A stretch of 45,058 bases of DNA from Bacillus sp. UNC438CL73TsuS30 (lineage in GTDB: Bacteria; Bacillota; Bacilli; Bacillales; Cytobacillaceae), in assembly GCF_000482325.1 (NCBI RefSeq), contig NZ_KI535299.1, positions 113,506-158,563 on the forward strand. The letters are read 5' to 3'. This document shows positions 23,456 to 32,971 of this stretch, in pieces. Numbering within the stretch: position 1 is the stretch's first letter; each line of letters opens with the position of its first letter. Position numbers and translations under genes: made by a program. The notes under the pieces are model-generated. The model saw only the letters and a program-made list of their open reading frames with translations, had not been told where the DNA came from and made no database searches.

Positions 23456-23482
23456 AAAACACCCCGTAACAATTACGGGGCA
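23456..23482 (-). terminator. Rho-independent terminator
   Basis: CCCCGTAA-CAA-TTACGGGG; on the minus strand the stem is followed by TGTTTTTAT. It may serve as a second terminator beyond the permease gene. Confidence 0.7.
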
Positions 23483-23708
23483 ATTCATTTCAATAGAATA
23501 TAATACCTACCTTCAAAATGAAAAGTAACCCTTTCACAAGTGATTATTCGTGACTCCCACATCTAGTTGAGACAAAATAGAAAATATGGAAAGGTTATTA
23601 TCTGAAAGCATGGACACTAAAGTCCTTTTAGAAAATACAACATTGAAAAACGGGTTTTTTTATATCTCTCGTTGGATTGGTAACAAAAATCGATTCTTTA
23701 AGTAAGAA

Positions 23709-23738
23709 AAATGCTCTCAAACATCGAGAGCATTTTTT
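23709..23738 (-). terminator. Terminator of the lysine permease gene
   Basis: AATGCTCTC pairs with GAGAGCATT around AAACATC, with T/A runs on both sides, so it can act in either direction. It begins 10 nt past the stop at 23748. Confidence 0.8.
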
Positions 23739-23747
23739 TCAGTCTAA

Positions 23748-25244
23748 TTAATCATGTGTTTTTTCAAAATTAAAATCAAATTCACATTCTTCTAGTCTAA
23801 CTACCTTTGTCTTCTTGATAAACTTAAATCCAAACCACAAGAGAAGGAAAAGCGGTATTCCTAAATAAGCGGCAATGACACTGCCCCAATCAATTTTGTT
23901 GCCAAGGAATGCTTGATAGTTTTGGGCTAATGTAACAATTAAACAAATAGATATCGCGAAAATGGGGCCAAATGGGTATAATTTTGCGCGATATGGAAGT
24001 TGACGGAGCGAATAGCCCTGGGCTAGATAAGCCTTACGGAATCGATAGTGACTTACAGAAATACCTAACCAGAAAATAAAACCGGTGATGCCGATCGAAT
24101 TCATTAACCAAACATAAACAATACCGTCACCAAAGATGGAAGATAAGAAAGCAAGCATTCCAATTGCAGTCGTTAAAATAATGGCCGCGAACGGTACCCC
24201 GCGCTTATTAAGCTTTGCAAAAATGCGTGGAGCTTGTCCTTCTTTTGCCATTGCGTATAACATACGAGTGGATGCATAAAGACTTGAATTACCTGCAGAC
24301 AAAACGGCAGTCAAAATAACCGCATTCATGAGTGATGCTGCAAACGCAAGACCAGCCTTTTTAAATACAAGTGTGAATGGACTCACCATTACATCATCAC
24401 TTTGTAAATTCGGGTTTGTATAAGGGATAATAAGACCAACAACAAGGATGGCTAGTACATAAAAAATGAGGATACGCCAGAAAACACTATTAATGGCTTT
24501 TGGTATGTTTTTCGCTGGATCTTCACTTTCACCTGCAGCAACACCGACAATTTCTGTTCCTTGAAACGAAAAGCCGGCCGCAATGAAAATAAGAAAGGTA
24601 CCTAGAAAACCTCCGCTAAACGGGGCTTTATCAACTGTAAAGTTTTTAAATCCGATGACTTCTCCACCCATTATTCCAAAAATCATCAATAAGCCGATGA
24701 CGATAAAAATCACAATGGCGGAAACTTTAATGAAGGAAAACCAATATTCCCCTTCACCATATCCCTTAACGGATAAATAGTTTAATAGAAAAATAAGGGC
24801 TAAAAATGAGAAACTCCATAGTAATGATGGACTATTCGGAAACCAGAATTTCATAATCATGGTAGAAGCTGTTAATTCCGCTGCAATCGTCATGGCCCAG
24901 TTAAACCAGTATGTCCACCCTAACGCAAATCCAAATGCAGGATCTACAAACTTCGTTCCATAGGAACTAAACGCACCGCTTGTTGGCATAAAAGCAGATA
25001 GTTCGCCTAAGCTCGTCATAACAAAATATACCATCAATCCAACAAATGCATAGGCAAATAATGCACCACCCGGCCCAGCTGCGTGAATCGCAGAACCGCT
25101 TCCTAAAAACAAGCCTGTACCAATCGCTCCACCAATCGAAATCATTGTTAAATGCCGGGCTTTCAAACCGCGATTTAACTTCGGCTCTTCATTTCCTGAG
25201 TGTTGGGAAACTATCACTTTTTCTTCCCTTAATCCCATTCTCAC
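23748..25244 (-). CDS. lysP: Lysine-specific permease (LysP-like), APC family
   Basis: 498 residues from the GTG at 25244, six nt after GAGGAGG. Twelve membrane segments with the APC consensus GGAIGTGLFLGSG in helix 1. Many strings agree closely with LysP of E. coli: LKARHLTMISIGG, GLMVYFVMTSLGEL, FGFALGWTYWFNWA, FSFQGTEIVGVAAGESEDPAKNIPKA, VSPFTLVF, LSAGNSSLYASTRMLYA and IGIPLFLLLWFGFKFIK. It would import L-lysine by proton symport. No lysine riboswitch was seen upstream, but an inverted repeat lies just before the gene. Confidence 0.88.
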   Translation of the reverse strand: MRMGLREEKVIVSQHSGNEEPKLNRGLKARHLTMISIGGAIGTGLFLGSGSAIHAAGPGGALFAYAFVGLMVYFVMTSLGELSAFMPTSGAFSSYGTKFVDPAFGFALGWTYWFNWAMTIAAELTASTMIMKFWFPNSPSLLWSFSFLALIFLLNYLSVKGYGEGEYWFSFIKVSAIVIFIVIGLLMIFGIMGGEVIGFKNFTVDKAPFSGGFLGTFLIFIAAGFSFQGTEIVGVAAGESEDPAKNIPKAINSVFWRILIFYVLAILVVGLIIPYTNPNLQSDDVMVSPFTLVFKKAGLAFAASLMNAVILTAVLSAGNSSLYASTRMLYAMAKEGQAPRIFAKLNKRGVPFAAIILTTAIGMLAFLSSIFGDGIVYVWLMNSIGITGFIFWLGISVSHYRFRKAYLAQGYSLRQLPYRAKLYPFGPIFAISICLIVTLAQNYQAFLGNKIDWGSVIAAYLGIPLFLLLWFGFKFIKKTKVVRLEECEFDFNFEKTHD

Positions 25245-25268
25245 ATCAGTCCTCCTCTTTATTTTTTA

Positions 25269-25308
25269 GTACTTACAATATAACCAGTTGTCTAACGTAA
25301 GTAAGTAC
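25269..25308 (-). promoter_or_regulatory. Inverted repeat in the lysP leader
   Basis: GTACTTAC at 25269-25276 and GTAAGTAC at 25301-25308 are perfect inverse 8-mers 24 nt apart, located 25-65 nt before the start codon. Could be an operator or the base of a leader stem. Confidence 0.4.
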
Positions 25309-25860
25309 CAATAAGTCCTTTAAATTATCATTCTTTTCCGAAAATTCAATTGATAATAAAGCACTTATTCAAAATTTTATATTGCAATTTTTATGCCAAA
25401 ATCTCTAGTAAAAAATCCTTTACTAACAGCTACCTTTGTCAAAATTTCTTTATTTTAGTGCAAAAATATTTTTAATTTTATAATTCATTTTGCATGTAGG
25501 TGCAAAATCCCCATAAGGTTTAATTAAATCTTTTACTGCTTTTTCATCTTCTGATAAAACTGAGAATCAGTCATGCAGAGTAAATGCATAGGCGATAATC
25601 TTTTTAGGTAATATGAAAATAATTGTTAATTATCAACTATTTCCATCTTTCAACGGTAATAGATTTATATAGTATTTTTTTACAAATATTTTTCATAATT
25701 TTATAAAATTTAAATAAATTAAGTGTTACTAAATTAAAAAGAATGTCCAATAATAAGTTGAATATACACCTTCATTTGCTCAATCTAGAAATATGTTTAT
25801 TAAGTTTGTATTACATACCATAAATAAAGAGATCCCAACTCCAAGGAAATCTCAATGTAT
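25309..25860. other. Upstream region of lysP with a coding remnant
   Basis: AT-rich; contains the remnant at 25450-25614. No T-box or lysine riboswitch core recognised. Confidence 0.45.
25450..25614 (-). pseudogene. Unidentified gene remnant
   Basis: The minus strand reads PKKIIAYAFTLHD, stop, FSVLSEDEKAVKDLIKPYGD and APTCKMNYKIKNIFALK, then TAA. Amino-acid usage looks like protein, but the in-frame TGA and lack of start make it a remnant. Family unknown. Confidence 0.35.
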
Positions 25861-26016
25861 CTAAGCAATGGAAAACGGTAATATAGACACCAAATTTTGT
25901 CCAACAGCTGCCCAGGGTGCACTTCCTAGGTTAGCTATTATCATAAAGCTATTTCCTATAGCATTTAACGTAATAGAACAAACAAACCATAATAAGTTTA
26001 CAGGTAGACTTCTCAT
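25861..26016 (-). pseudogene. Truncated YczE/YitT-like membrane protein
   Basis: ATG at 26016, five nt after GGGGG, 51 codons. It contains LLWFVCSITLNAIGNSFMIIANLGSAPWAAVGQNLVSIL, two helices with the LG-(A/S)PW motif of the YczE/YitT-like family. The full proteins have six helices and about 200 residues. The frame ends early in PFSIA and the next helix is found out of frame, so this is the 5' end of a broken gene that could still yield a short membrane peptide. Confidence 0.55.
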
Positions 26017-26113
26017 AATTACCCCCAATTTTTCCCGACATCTTATATTGTATCTTCAAAAGCCCCTCTCGATGATTAAAGTGTACCCATTGTAAAGGAC
26101 ATTTTAAAAAAGG

Positions 26114-26320
26114 TTATGCCATATTGAGAAGATAATTTCTGTATTCAACAGGGGTCATTTTCTTTAAATTCCATTGATATCTAAAATTGTTATAGTAGAT
26201 CATATAACGCCTTATTTCTTTTTTTGTTCTTCTAAAGCATTACACTGGTTTATAAATGCCTCATCCTTAAAATGGCCAAAAAAAGACTCTTGTGGAGCGT
26301 TATCCCAACATTTCCCTCAA
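26114..26320 (-). pseudogene. IS3-family transposase C-terminal fragment
   Basis: Joined frames read KCWDNAPQESFFGHFKDEAF and QCNALEEQKKK, then EIRRYMIYYNNFRYQWNLKKM and TPVEYRNYLLNMA. This is the end of an IS3 OrfB integrase: DNAxxESFF includes the last catalytic Glu, and YYNxxRxxxxLxxxTPxEYR is the family tail. A frameshift lies after EQKKK. No terminal repeats or OrfA remain. It belongs to a different IS3 subgroup from the element at 29596. Confidence 0.75.
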
Positions 26321-26397
26321 ATTGTGGCTTAAGCCCACAATAAACTAAAAGTAGCAGGCATCCGCCAGTTACTTTCAGAAAAAAATTATAAAAATAC

Positions 26398-26448
26398 AAA
26401 AGCAAGTGGAGAAATACGATCCGTTTTTCTTCACTTGCTTTATTTTAG
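26398..26448 (-). terminator. Terminator of the PBP gene
   Basis: AAAGCAAGTG pairs with CACTTGCTTT with inner GAAA/TTTC pairs; on the minus strand it is followed by TTTTGTATTTTTAT. It lies 28 nt beyond the stop at 26476. Confidence 0.75.
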
Positions 26449-26475
26449 AAATTGTCGGACAGCCCCTTTTCCTTT

Positions 26476-28758
26476 TTATGAAGCTGGTTCAACCTTTGTT
26501 GCTTTATAGCTTGAGCCATCCCATTGGAGATACACACGATATTTTTGCGTGCCATTTCCTTTTGCTGATACAATCCCAACTGAGCCGCCTGGGTTGCTTT
26601 TGTCGCTCCCTAACCACCATACAGTTATATTGCTTTGATTTATTCCAATAGCAGAAGAGATTGTCTGCAGCATCTCCTGCCAATCTTGAGAATTTGGATC
26701 ATAGCTTGTAACATGCTCGTTATTCTGGTTCGGAGAATCGTCAGAATTTCCTCCTTTAACGTACAGTTCATTATTCACTCTATTAACGTCACTTGGCTGC
26801 TTAAAGCTGGTTGAGTCTGTTCCAAACGCTTGCATCATGTCCTTAAACATTAGTTGCGAGATTTTGGTAGTATCTCCAAGCATATAGTTGCCTGGACCGT
26901 TATTCACATACCCAGTCCATACAGCCATCGTGTATTGTGGGGTATAACCCGCAAACCAACTGTCATTTACTGCGTTGGATGGATATCCAAATTGAGCACT
27001 GGTCTTATGGTCAAAATTGGTTGTACCTGTTTTCCCAGCAACATCCAATCCTGGGACATTTGCCGTTTTTCCAGTCCCATCGTTTACGACTGTACGTAAC
27101 ATATCTGTTACCATATAGGCTGTGTAATCATGCATAACACGGTTTGGCTGTGGCGTAAAGCTCATAACTTTGCCATCAGGAAAGACTACTTTTTGGACAA
27201 AATGCGGTTGATTGTATACTCCTTCATTTCCAAAAGCACTGTATGCCCCTGCCATTTCTAAAGGATTAACTGTATTACTTCCAATCGCGTAGGATTCGTA
27301 CACTTGGTTGTTATTAAAAGGAATACCGAGGTTTTCTGCAAAATTCTTTGCCTTATCCATGCTAACCTCACGAAGAGTAAGAAGCGCAGGGATATTATAA
27401 GAATATTGTAGTGCCTTCCGTATTGACAACATCCCGTGATATTGATTATCCCAATTTGAAATAGATTGACCATTTGTATACGTTGTCGGCTGATCATTGA
27501 TTTGGTGAGCAGTTGACCATTTCAAATACTCAATCGCAGGACCATAATCAAAAATCGGCTTAAACGAAGAACCTGGTTGACGTTTTATATCAATTGCAAA
27601 GTTGTTTCCTAGAAATGTTCCTTTATATTCATTTCGTCCGCTCCCTATTGCCCGGACTTCACCAGTTTTTGTATCTAACAAAACAAATGAACCTTGAAAC
27701 TTAGAATTAGGATAAGCAATGATATTATTTGTGTTCATCATTTTATCCGCATAATCCTGTGCTTTTGGATCTAAAGTGGTATAAATAGATAATCCATCCG
27801 TGCTGATGTCTACACCTTTAAGTTTTCCTTCCACTTCTTTAACAGCTGCATCAAAAAATGCTTCATAAGGAATACCTTGTTGAGTGGTTTTCGGAACAAG
27901 GCCCTCCGTTACGGGTACTTTCATCGCTTCCTGCATTTGTTTCTCTGTAATATAGCCCTGTTTATGCATGGAGCTTAACACAAGATTACGTCGATTGGTG
28001 GCAGCCTCTCTATTTGCTGGTTTAGACGGATCGTAATTAGCTGGACTTTGTGGGAGCCCTCCCAGCATAGCAGCCTCCGGAAGCGTTAATTTATTTAAAT
28101 TATTTGCATCAATTCCGTAGTAGGTTTTTGCAGCAGCGGCCACTCCATAGGCCCCATCTCCAAGGTAGATCTTGTTTAAATACATCGTTAAAATATCCTG
28201 TTTAGAATATTTTTTGTCCAATTGATACGCCAAGTACCATTCTCTTACCTTTCGCTTTATGGTTTTCTGTGGAGACAAAAAGGAGTTTTTAATTACCTGC
28301 TGTGTTATGGTACTACCGCCCTGAGAACCGAATTGCCCGGTTAGATTCTTGAAAATCGCTATAGCGGTCCGTTTAAAATCTATACCATCATTTTTATAAA
28401 AATTTGCGTCTTCGGTAGCAATAAATGCGTGTTCCAACACTTTTGGAACTTGAGTATACGTAATTTTCGTTCGATTTTCTTTACCGTATTCATAAATGAA
28501 ATTCCCTTCTTTATCATAAAATTTTGTTGGTAGTGGATCTACTAGTTTTGAAGAATTTAATTTAGGCGCATCTTTAATCATAGTAGCGAAGGTAATGGCA
28601 ACTACTCCTGACGAAACAAATCCCAGCACCAGACAGGAAATTAACACTTTTTTCAACAAGGATGCTTTTTTTGGCGTTTTATTACTTTCTTTTTGATTTT
28701 GTCTTATTTTTACAGCTTGTTTTCGTTCCTGACGAGAACGATACGTTTCTTCTGACAT
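26476..28758 (-). CDS. Class A penicillin-binding protein (PBP1A family)
   Basis: 760 residues, GGAG 9 nt upstream. Cytoplasmic basic N-terminus, one membrane anchor (about 38-60), then a GT51 glycosyltransferase domain: ATEDANFYKNDGID with catalytic Glu116, GGSTITQQVIKN, KRKVREW, and the downstream YLNKIYLGDGAYGV. Then a transpeptidase domain with SSFK (Ser397), SYN (453-455) and KTGTT (576-580). It polymerises and crosslinks peptidoglycan outside the membrane. The C-terminal 130 residues, with an Asn/Asp-rich linker (GGNSDDSPNQNNEHV) and a small beta domain, fit PBP1A/PbpF-like extensions. Single gene with own terminator. Resistance relevance is not implied by sequence. Confidence 0.92.
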   Translation of the reverse strand: MSEETYRSRQERKQAVKIRQNQKESNKTPKKASLLKKVLISCLVLGFVSSGVVAITFATMIKDAPKLNSSKLVDPLPTKFYDKEGNFIYEYGKENRTKITYTQVPKVLEHAFIATEDANFYKNDGIDFKRTAIAIFKNLTGQFGSQGGSTITQQVIKNSFLSPQKTIKRKVREWYLAYQLDKKYSKQDILTMYLNKIYLGDGAYGVAAAAKTYYGIDANNLNKLTLPEAAMLGGLPQSPANYDPSKPANREAATNRRNLVLSSMHKQGYITEKQMQEAMKVPVTEGLVPKTTQQGIPYEAFFDAAVKEVEGKLKGVDISTDGLSIYTTLDPKAQDYADKMMNTNNIIAYPNSKFQGSFVLLDTKTGEVRAIGSGRNEYKGTFLGNNFAIDIKRQPGSSFKPIFDYGPAIEYLKWSTAHQINDQPTTYTNGQSISNWDNQYHGMLSIRKALQYSYNIPALLTLREVSMDKAKNFAENLGIPFNNNQVYESYAIGSNTVNPLEMAGAYSAFGNEGVYNQPHFVQKVVFPDGKVMSFTPQPNRVMHDYTAYMVTDMLRTVVNDGTGKTANVPGLDVAGKTGTTNFDHKTSAQFGYPSNAVNDSWFAGYTPQYTMAVWTGYVNNGPGNYMLGDTTKISQLMFKDMMQAFGTDSTSFKQPSDVNRVNNELYVKGGNSDDSPNQNNEHVTSYDPNSQDWQEMLQTISSAIGINQSNITVWWLGSDKSNPGGSVGIVSAKGNGTQKYRVYLQWDGSSYKATKVEPAS

Positions 28759-28908
28759 TAATCTTCTCTCCTATGTGTAAGTTACTAAAAGTTGATATAA
28801 AAAGAAGTAGTTATCACTACCTTATCTCTGACTGATGAGAGACTGATTTTAGTCCATTACTTTTCATGTAAAATCCGTCTATAACGAATTAAATTAGTAA
28901 AAATCTAA

Positions 28909-29007
28909 TCATCCCTTTACGTCTTTCGAAATAAGGTATTTACGCTGTTCAATCTTTTCTATTATTTCTTGCATAGCCTGTTCCTTTTTAACATCTAGCT
29001 CTATCAT
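28909..29007 (-). CDS. 32-residue hypothetical peptide
   Basis: ATG at 29007 with GAGAGGA four nt upstream, 32 codons, TGA at 28909. Highly charged helical peptide (ELDVKKEQAMQEIIEKIEQRKYLISKDVKG). It lies about 150 nt upstream of the PBP gene on the same strand. Good ribosome-binding site and amphipathic pattern, no family recognised. Confidence 0.45.
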   Translation of the reverse strand: MIELDVKKEQAMQEIIEKIEQRKYLISKDVKG

Positions 29008-29595
29008 TATTTCCTCTCATTTAAATCCTTCTATAAAGAAGAACAAATAACAAAATCCTTCAAACTAACTCTTCCCTATTCTCCTACTCTATCTGAGTGT
29101 CTAAAGTTGAAATGAACGTCTACAAATGCTAACGGCTGAACGTTACAATTATTATTTCATAAACAAGCATTTATAGTTTTGTTTTGCTTTTCATAGACAT
29201 TATACATAAAAATGAGTAGAAATAATTTTTCCGTATCTTTACATATTTGAGTCAATTTCATATTATTTTATTGTAATTTTTTATAAAGGCTCAATTTTCA
29301 TTATAAAAAAGCCCTTTAGAGAAATGTGTTGGCTCGATTATCTTAATGATTTTTCTGAAACCGATGAAATGAATACAAGCGTAAAGGTTTATTTTTATTT
29401 TTTGGATTTGATTGTATTGTGTATGGTTGGATTTGTTCCAAGCAGAATGATGTAGATATTTAATTTTCACTTCACTCTTATTGTGACTTCCTTATCAACA
29501 ATTGGAATGGCTATTTTTAGCTTCAAATACTCTAAATTTTGTACCATATATTCAAATACCTAATAGAAAAAGAGTTGACTCCTTTAAAGAACTGA
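29008..29595. other. AT-rich intergenic region
   Basis: 590 bp between the 32-residue ORF and the IS3-family remnant. Hydrophobic 43-codon frame at 29324-29455 (+) has no ribosome-binding site. Nothing else supported. Confidence 0.45.
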
Positions 29596-29987
29596 GTGGC
29601 ACATTACAGAGAAAATGGTGAAGCTGGTTTAATTTCCAACTATACAAATTATGATATTGAATTTAAAATGGACGTACTAAATTATATGAACGAATTTAGA
29701 GCGTCCATAACACAAGCCGCAGCTGTGTATAATATTTCTTCACCTTCAACGATTCTTCAATTGCAGAGGCAGGTTGAAAGATTGGGTGCGGACGCTCTAC
29801 TACCAAAGAAAAAGGGGCGTCCACCCATGAAAAAGGTAACTAAAAAATCAGTACCTGTAGAGAGGGATCATACGAAGCTTTACAAGCTGAAAATGAGCGT
29901 TTACGCATGGAGAATGCCTATTTAAAAAAGTTACAAGCCTTGATTCAAGAAAAGGAAAAATCACCGAACAAGAAAAAGCGCAAATAA
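29596..29987 (+). pseudogene. IS3-family OrfA, truncated and frameshifted
   Basis: Starts in the middle of the usual protein at HYRENGEAGL, then MDVLNYMNEFRASITQAAAVY and LLPKKKGRPPMKK. After VPVE the frame shifts by two extra bases (GAGAGGGATCA), and the coiled-coil tail YEALQAENERLRMENAYLKKL is found in another frame, ending at 29987. OrfA normally binds the terminal repeats; this copy has lost the first HTH. Confidence 0.8.
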
Positions 29988-30013
29988 TATATGAATTAAG
30001 GCACGAATTTAAG

Positions 30014-30825
30014 GTGATAGAGTTAGTTAAGATCGCTGGGATTCCACGTAGTACCTATTACTATTGGGTAAAGCAAATGGACCGCCCAGATAAATACAAG
30101 GAAATGAAAGAGTTAATTAAGGAGATTTTTGAGGAACACCAAGGGCGTTACGGTTACCGTCGTATCACATTACAGCTACGCAACATGGGGATTATTATCA
30201 ATAATAAAACTGTTCGTCGTTTAATGAATGAGATGGGCCTAAGATGTTTGGTACGAATGAAAAAATATAAATCTTATCGTGGACAAGTCGGTAAAATTGC
30301 ACCTAACATTTTAGACCGTGATTTCCATGCCTCAAAACCGAATGAAAAGTGGGTAACAGATGTAACTGAATTCCACTTATTTGGTGAAAAGTTGTATTTT
30401 TCGCCAGTTCTAGATTTATATAACGGAGAAATTATAGCGTACAACATGGAGAGTCGTCCCGTATACCCACTTGTTTCTAAGATGTTGGACAAAGCCTTTG
30501 GATGCTTAAACGAAGGGGACGCCCCCCTCCTCCATTCTGATCAAGGCTGACATTATCAGATGAAGCAGTATCAATTTGCGCTAAAAGAAAATGGAATCAT
30601 TCAAAGTATGTCCCGTAAGGGGAATTGCTTAGACAACGCAGTCATTGAGAACTTCTTTGGCTTATAAAGTCTGAATTGCTTTATTTAAAGGAGTTTGAGA
30701 GTATGGAGCAATTTAAAGTAGAGTTAGAGAAATACATCTACTACTATAACCACAAAAGGATTAAGGCAAAGTTAAAGGGCATGAGTCCAGTACAATACCG
30801 AACTCATGCCCCTGTAGCTGCCTAA
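30014..30825 (+). pseudogene. IS3-family OrfB (DDE integrase), with stop and frameshift
   Basis: Frame reads GIPRSTYYYWVKQMDRPDKY, HQGRYGYRRITLQLRN, KWVTDVTEFHLFGEKLYFSPVLDLYNGEII (first two Asp of the DDE triad), then LLHSDQG, TGA where Trp is usual, HYQMKQYQFALKENGIIQSMSRKGNCLDNAVIENFFGL (last Glu). A frameshift follows near 30664, then LLYLKEFESMEQF and the RIKAKLKGMSPVQYR tail. All catalytic residues can be traced but the gene has two breaks. Confidence 0.82.
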
Positions 30826-30835
30826 ATCCCGTGTC

Positions 30836-31127
30836 TAACTTTTTGGGTTCAGATCAAATTTGGCCTTTTTTTATTCTAACTTCTTTGCAAATATTCCTTT
30901 TCCAGAACTAACATACCCTTTGTTTAACAATCCCCCCCAAGATTTCTGATGCTGAAAAAAATTTTTTGATCGATTTTACTATTTCTGACGTCTAATTTTA
31001 TAGAAATGTACCCTACCTTTCCAACTCGTCACACATTCTAAGATTTGTTGTCCATGTGTGCATTACTCCAGGCAAGTGTCGATCCACTTCATACTGGTCA
31101 AAAAATACCCTAGTACTCATCATGAAT
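30836..31127. other. Intergenic region
   Basis: 290 bp between the insertion element and the phage-type replication gene, with a possible 36-residue ORF at 31013-31123. Confidence 0.4.
31013..31123 (-). CDS. Possible 36-residue ORF after the replication gene
   Basis: Open from ATG 31123 to TAG 31013, beginning three nt past the stop of the gene upstream. It reads STRVFFDQYEVDRHLPGVMH and ends MCDELER. No ribosome-binding site; may be translated by coupling or may be a remnant of a larger downstream gene. Confidence 0.3.
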   Translation of the reverse strand: MMSTRVFFDQYEVDRHLPGVMHTWTTNLRMCDELER

Positions 31128-31844
31128 TCAACCGTATCCATCTAACACATCAAAATCCTCCGCTCTTAATGTATTTAGATTAAAAGATTTCTTGTGCAGA
31201 TAAGAATAGAATTTGGAACCAAATAAGATTTCCGGTCGAAGATATTTGTACATTCGGGAATCATAGAGCCACTCAGTGGACTTTAAATCAATAACCTTTT
31301 TAAAATCCTCCACTGTGAACCCTTCCCTCATTCTTGTCTGAATGATGACCCTTGTTTTTTGTAAGCTTGGTTCGTAAGCTGCGTTTGTCTTTTCATTTAG
31401 GTAGCTGATAATTTCGGTAACGGGTGAAGTTTTCTGTGGAGTCATTTCTGATGTGTTTCCCGGTTCAGTTTGGTCTATTTCGATTTCAGCCTCGTGTATC
31501 TTAGGCTCAGGAGATGTTAATTCTAATGTTTCCAATCGCTCATAATCGATGGTGTACCACTTGGTTTGATCCATTTTGCTTCGATCCCAGTTCTCTGAGA
31601 GGAGAAGTCCTTGGTCTTCCAATGAACGAATCGTTCGTTTAATGGTGCTTAACGACCAAAAAGAAAACTGCTGATTCCACTGTTGGTAGGTGTTATAAAT
31701 CCAGGTCTTTCCTTCAATCACATGAGAACTTTTTTGAATCCAATAATGAATCTGCTGCAGGATGATTGCTTCATTTAACCCAATTTTCTTTGCCAGTGAT
31801 GGCAGCACTATCATGGGGCTTTCGTTCAGTAATAAACTGCTCAT
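31128..31844 (-). CDS. Phage-type replication protein (conserved phage C-terminal domain)
   Basis: 238 residues, GGAGG eight nt upstream. The N-terminal 100 residues form a RepA/DnaD-like winged helix: LAKKIGLNEAIILQQIHYWI, WIYNTYQQWNQQF, STIKRTIRSLEDQGLL. After a charged linker (about 110-145), residues 147-220 carry the conserved phage C-terminal domain (ISYLNEKTNAAYEPSLQKTR, WLYDSRMYKYLRPEILFGSKF). Such proteins initiate replication of phages or plasmids. No other replication, packaging or structural phage genes are intact nearby, so it is an isolated survivor. Confidence 0.85.
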   Translation of the reverse strand: MSSLLLNESPMIVLPSLAKKIGLNEAIILQQIHYWIQKSSHVIEGKTWIYNTYQQWNQQFSFWSLSTIKRTIRSLEDQGLLLSENWDRSKMDQTKWYTIDYERLETLELTSPEPKIHEAEIEIDQTEPGNTSEMTPQKTSPVTEIISYLNEKTNAAYEPSLQKTRVIIQTRMREGFTVEDFKKVIDLKSTEWLYDSRMYKYLRPEILFGSKFYSYLHKKSFNLNTLRAEDFDVLDGYG

Positions 31845-32358
31845 TGCTTTTTCCTCCTTTTGTTCCTCTTCCCGAGAGAGTCTCTGATGAATACTTCCTC
31901 GATTGGTTCACTAACCTTACACAAGCTATATATAGAAAAAGGAGCAAAATGGACATGGTGAATAAAAAGGTTTTTTAGCGTACGGAGAAGTTGTGAACAA
32001 ATGTCAGGAGATTTGAATTGATCTTAAAAATGGGGTTTGGGAGTTTTTTAGGTTGGAACAACGACAACGTGAGTTTTTTTCTGTTGTTGTTGTCTTTGAG
32101 TAATCTCTGAAGTAATCTCTGGTATTGCTTGGTTCAGGCTTGTTCCTTCCAAAGGGTCAGGATGGAATGTCAGAGGATTCAATTTGAAACCATGATGAGT
32201 TCATGCTGAGTTGAAGGAAAACTCATTTCGGTTTTTCAAGTAAGTGTCTGGCCACCAGACTTTATCGTACATGGTTTCCCCCTCCTCTCCTTGCTTTACA
32301 AAAATCCAATACCGGGTAAATGGACAAATAAAAAAGATGAAACCATAATGATTTCACC
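31845..32358. other. Intergenic region, start of the duplicated segment
   Basis: Holds a hairpin at 32045-32095 (GGAACAACGACAAC against GTTGTTGTTGTC) and the first copy of the duplicated segment from 32122. Confidence 0.5.
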
Positions 32359-32511
32359 TTAGCGTCCTTCCATTACTCCGACTTTAAAAGGATGCAATTC
32401 CACATCCATGACACCGGTTTGAACAGCAGGGTCTTTTTCAAACATTTTTTGTGCTTCTTCCGCAGATTCCGCATTATAGATAATGATCCCATAAGCCCCG
32501 TCTAAACATGG
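32122..32511. repeat. Segmental duplication, copy A
   Basis: About 390 bp imperfectly repeated in the same orientation at 34540-34930. It starts at TTGGTTCAGGCTTGTTCC and ends at GTCTAAACATGG, spanning the spacer downstream of the YciI-like gene and about half of that gene. Copy A keeps the gene intact; copy B has decayed. Confidence 0.85.
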
Positions 32512-32658
32512 GCCAGACAAAACCACTTTCCCTTCCGCGTACATCTGCCTAACGTATTCAAAGTGTTTTCCCATTATTGCCTTTTCCTCAGGAGTTATTG
32601 TTGCTAGCCAATTCTCCCGTTTTGCCTTGCCAATCGCCAAGAACTCAAGTTGTTCCAT
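32359..32658 (-). CDS. YciI-like protein
   Basis: 99 residues from the ATG at 32658, nine nt after GAGGAG. The TTG at 32664 is too close to that site. Dimeric alpha/beta ferredoxin-like fold of the YciI family: LEFLAIGKAKRENWLATITPEE, HFEYVRQMYAEGKVVLSGPCLDGAYGIIIYNAESAEEAQKMFEKDPAV, then ELHPFKVG. The conserved His and Asp (HFEYV, CLDG) are thought to line the pocket. Function is generally unknown. A decayed second copy of its 3' half lies at 34779-34930. Confidence 0.85.
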   Translation of the reverse strand: MEQLEFLAIGKAKRENWLATITPEEKAIMGKHFEYVRQMYAEGKVVLSGPCLDGAYGIIIYNAESAEEAQKMFEKDPAVQTGVMDVELHPFKVGVMEGR

Positions 32659-32971
32659 TTTCAAACACTCCTCAGTTGTCCTTTAATCAACCTATTTTTC
32701 CACAATAAATGGAATGGATACCTTATAAAATTGATTTAGTTCAGACTGAAATAAACAATCTTATTCTTATCCGCCAATTAAATCAAATTTATTCACATAA
32801 TAATACATAAAAGAAATTTGAGAAATATTTTCTTTAAACTAAAAAACCCTACTCATTTTAAATAACATTTTCTTTTTCATCACCTTGGTGAGAAACCACC
32901 ACCAGGATAAGTTTTATATATAACAATTCAATTTATAAAAACATGATAGAATAAAGTTCAGGAGGTGAAAT
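32659..32971. other. Intergenic region before spoIISA
   Basis: AT-rich, with a small palindrome (TCACCTTGGTGA, 32880-32891). No gene or confident promoter seen. Confidence 0.4.

Larger units (their letters stand above)
22877..23747. other. Intergenic region with remnants and terminators
   Basis: Holds an acetyltransferase remnant (23232-23372), a terminator (23456-23482) and the permease terminator (23709-23738). The rest is AT-rich without recognisable coding. Confidence 0.5.
29596..30854 (+). mobile_element. Decayed IS3-family (IS150-like) insertion element
   Basis: Contains OrfA and OrfB in the IS3 arrangement with an A-rich overlap (GAAAAAGCG) at the junction. The right end reads GTGTCTAACTTTTTGGGTTC, like the right terminal repeat of IS150-type elements. 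The left end was not identified and the first 45 or so codons of OrfA are missing. Several lesions (listed in the entries below) mean it cannot transpose on its own. Confidence 0.8.

Noticed and set aside
23586..23705. 39-codon plus-strand ORF ending just before a terminator
   Set aside because: No ribosome-binding site; the terminator is explained by the permease gene on the other strand.
25245..25860. Lysine riboswitch in front of lysP
   Set aside because: I looked for the conserved core and five-stem layout and did not find it; only a short inverted repeat is present.
29324..29455. 43-codon hydrophobic plus-strand ORF
   Set aside because: No ribosome-binding site, AT-rich region where hydrophobic frames arise by chance.
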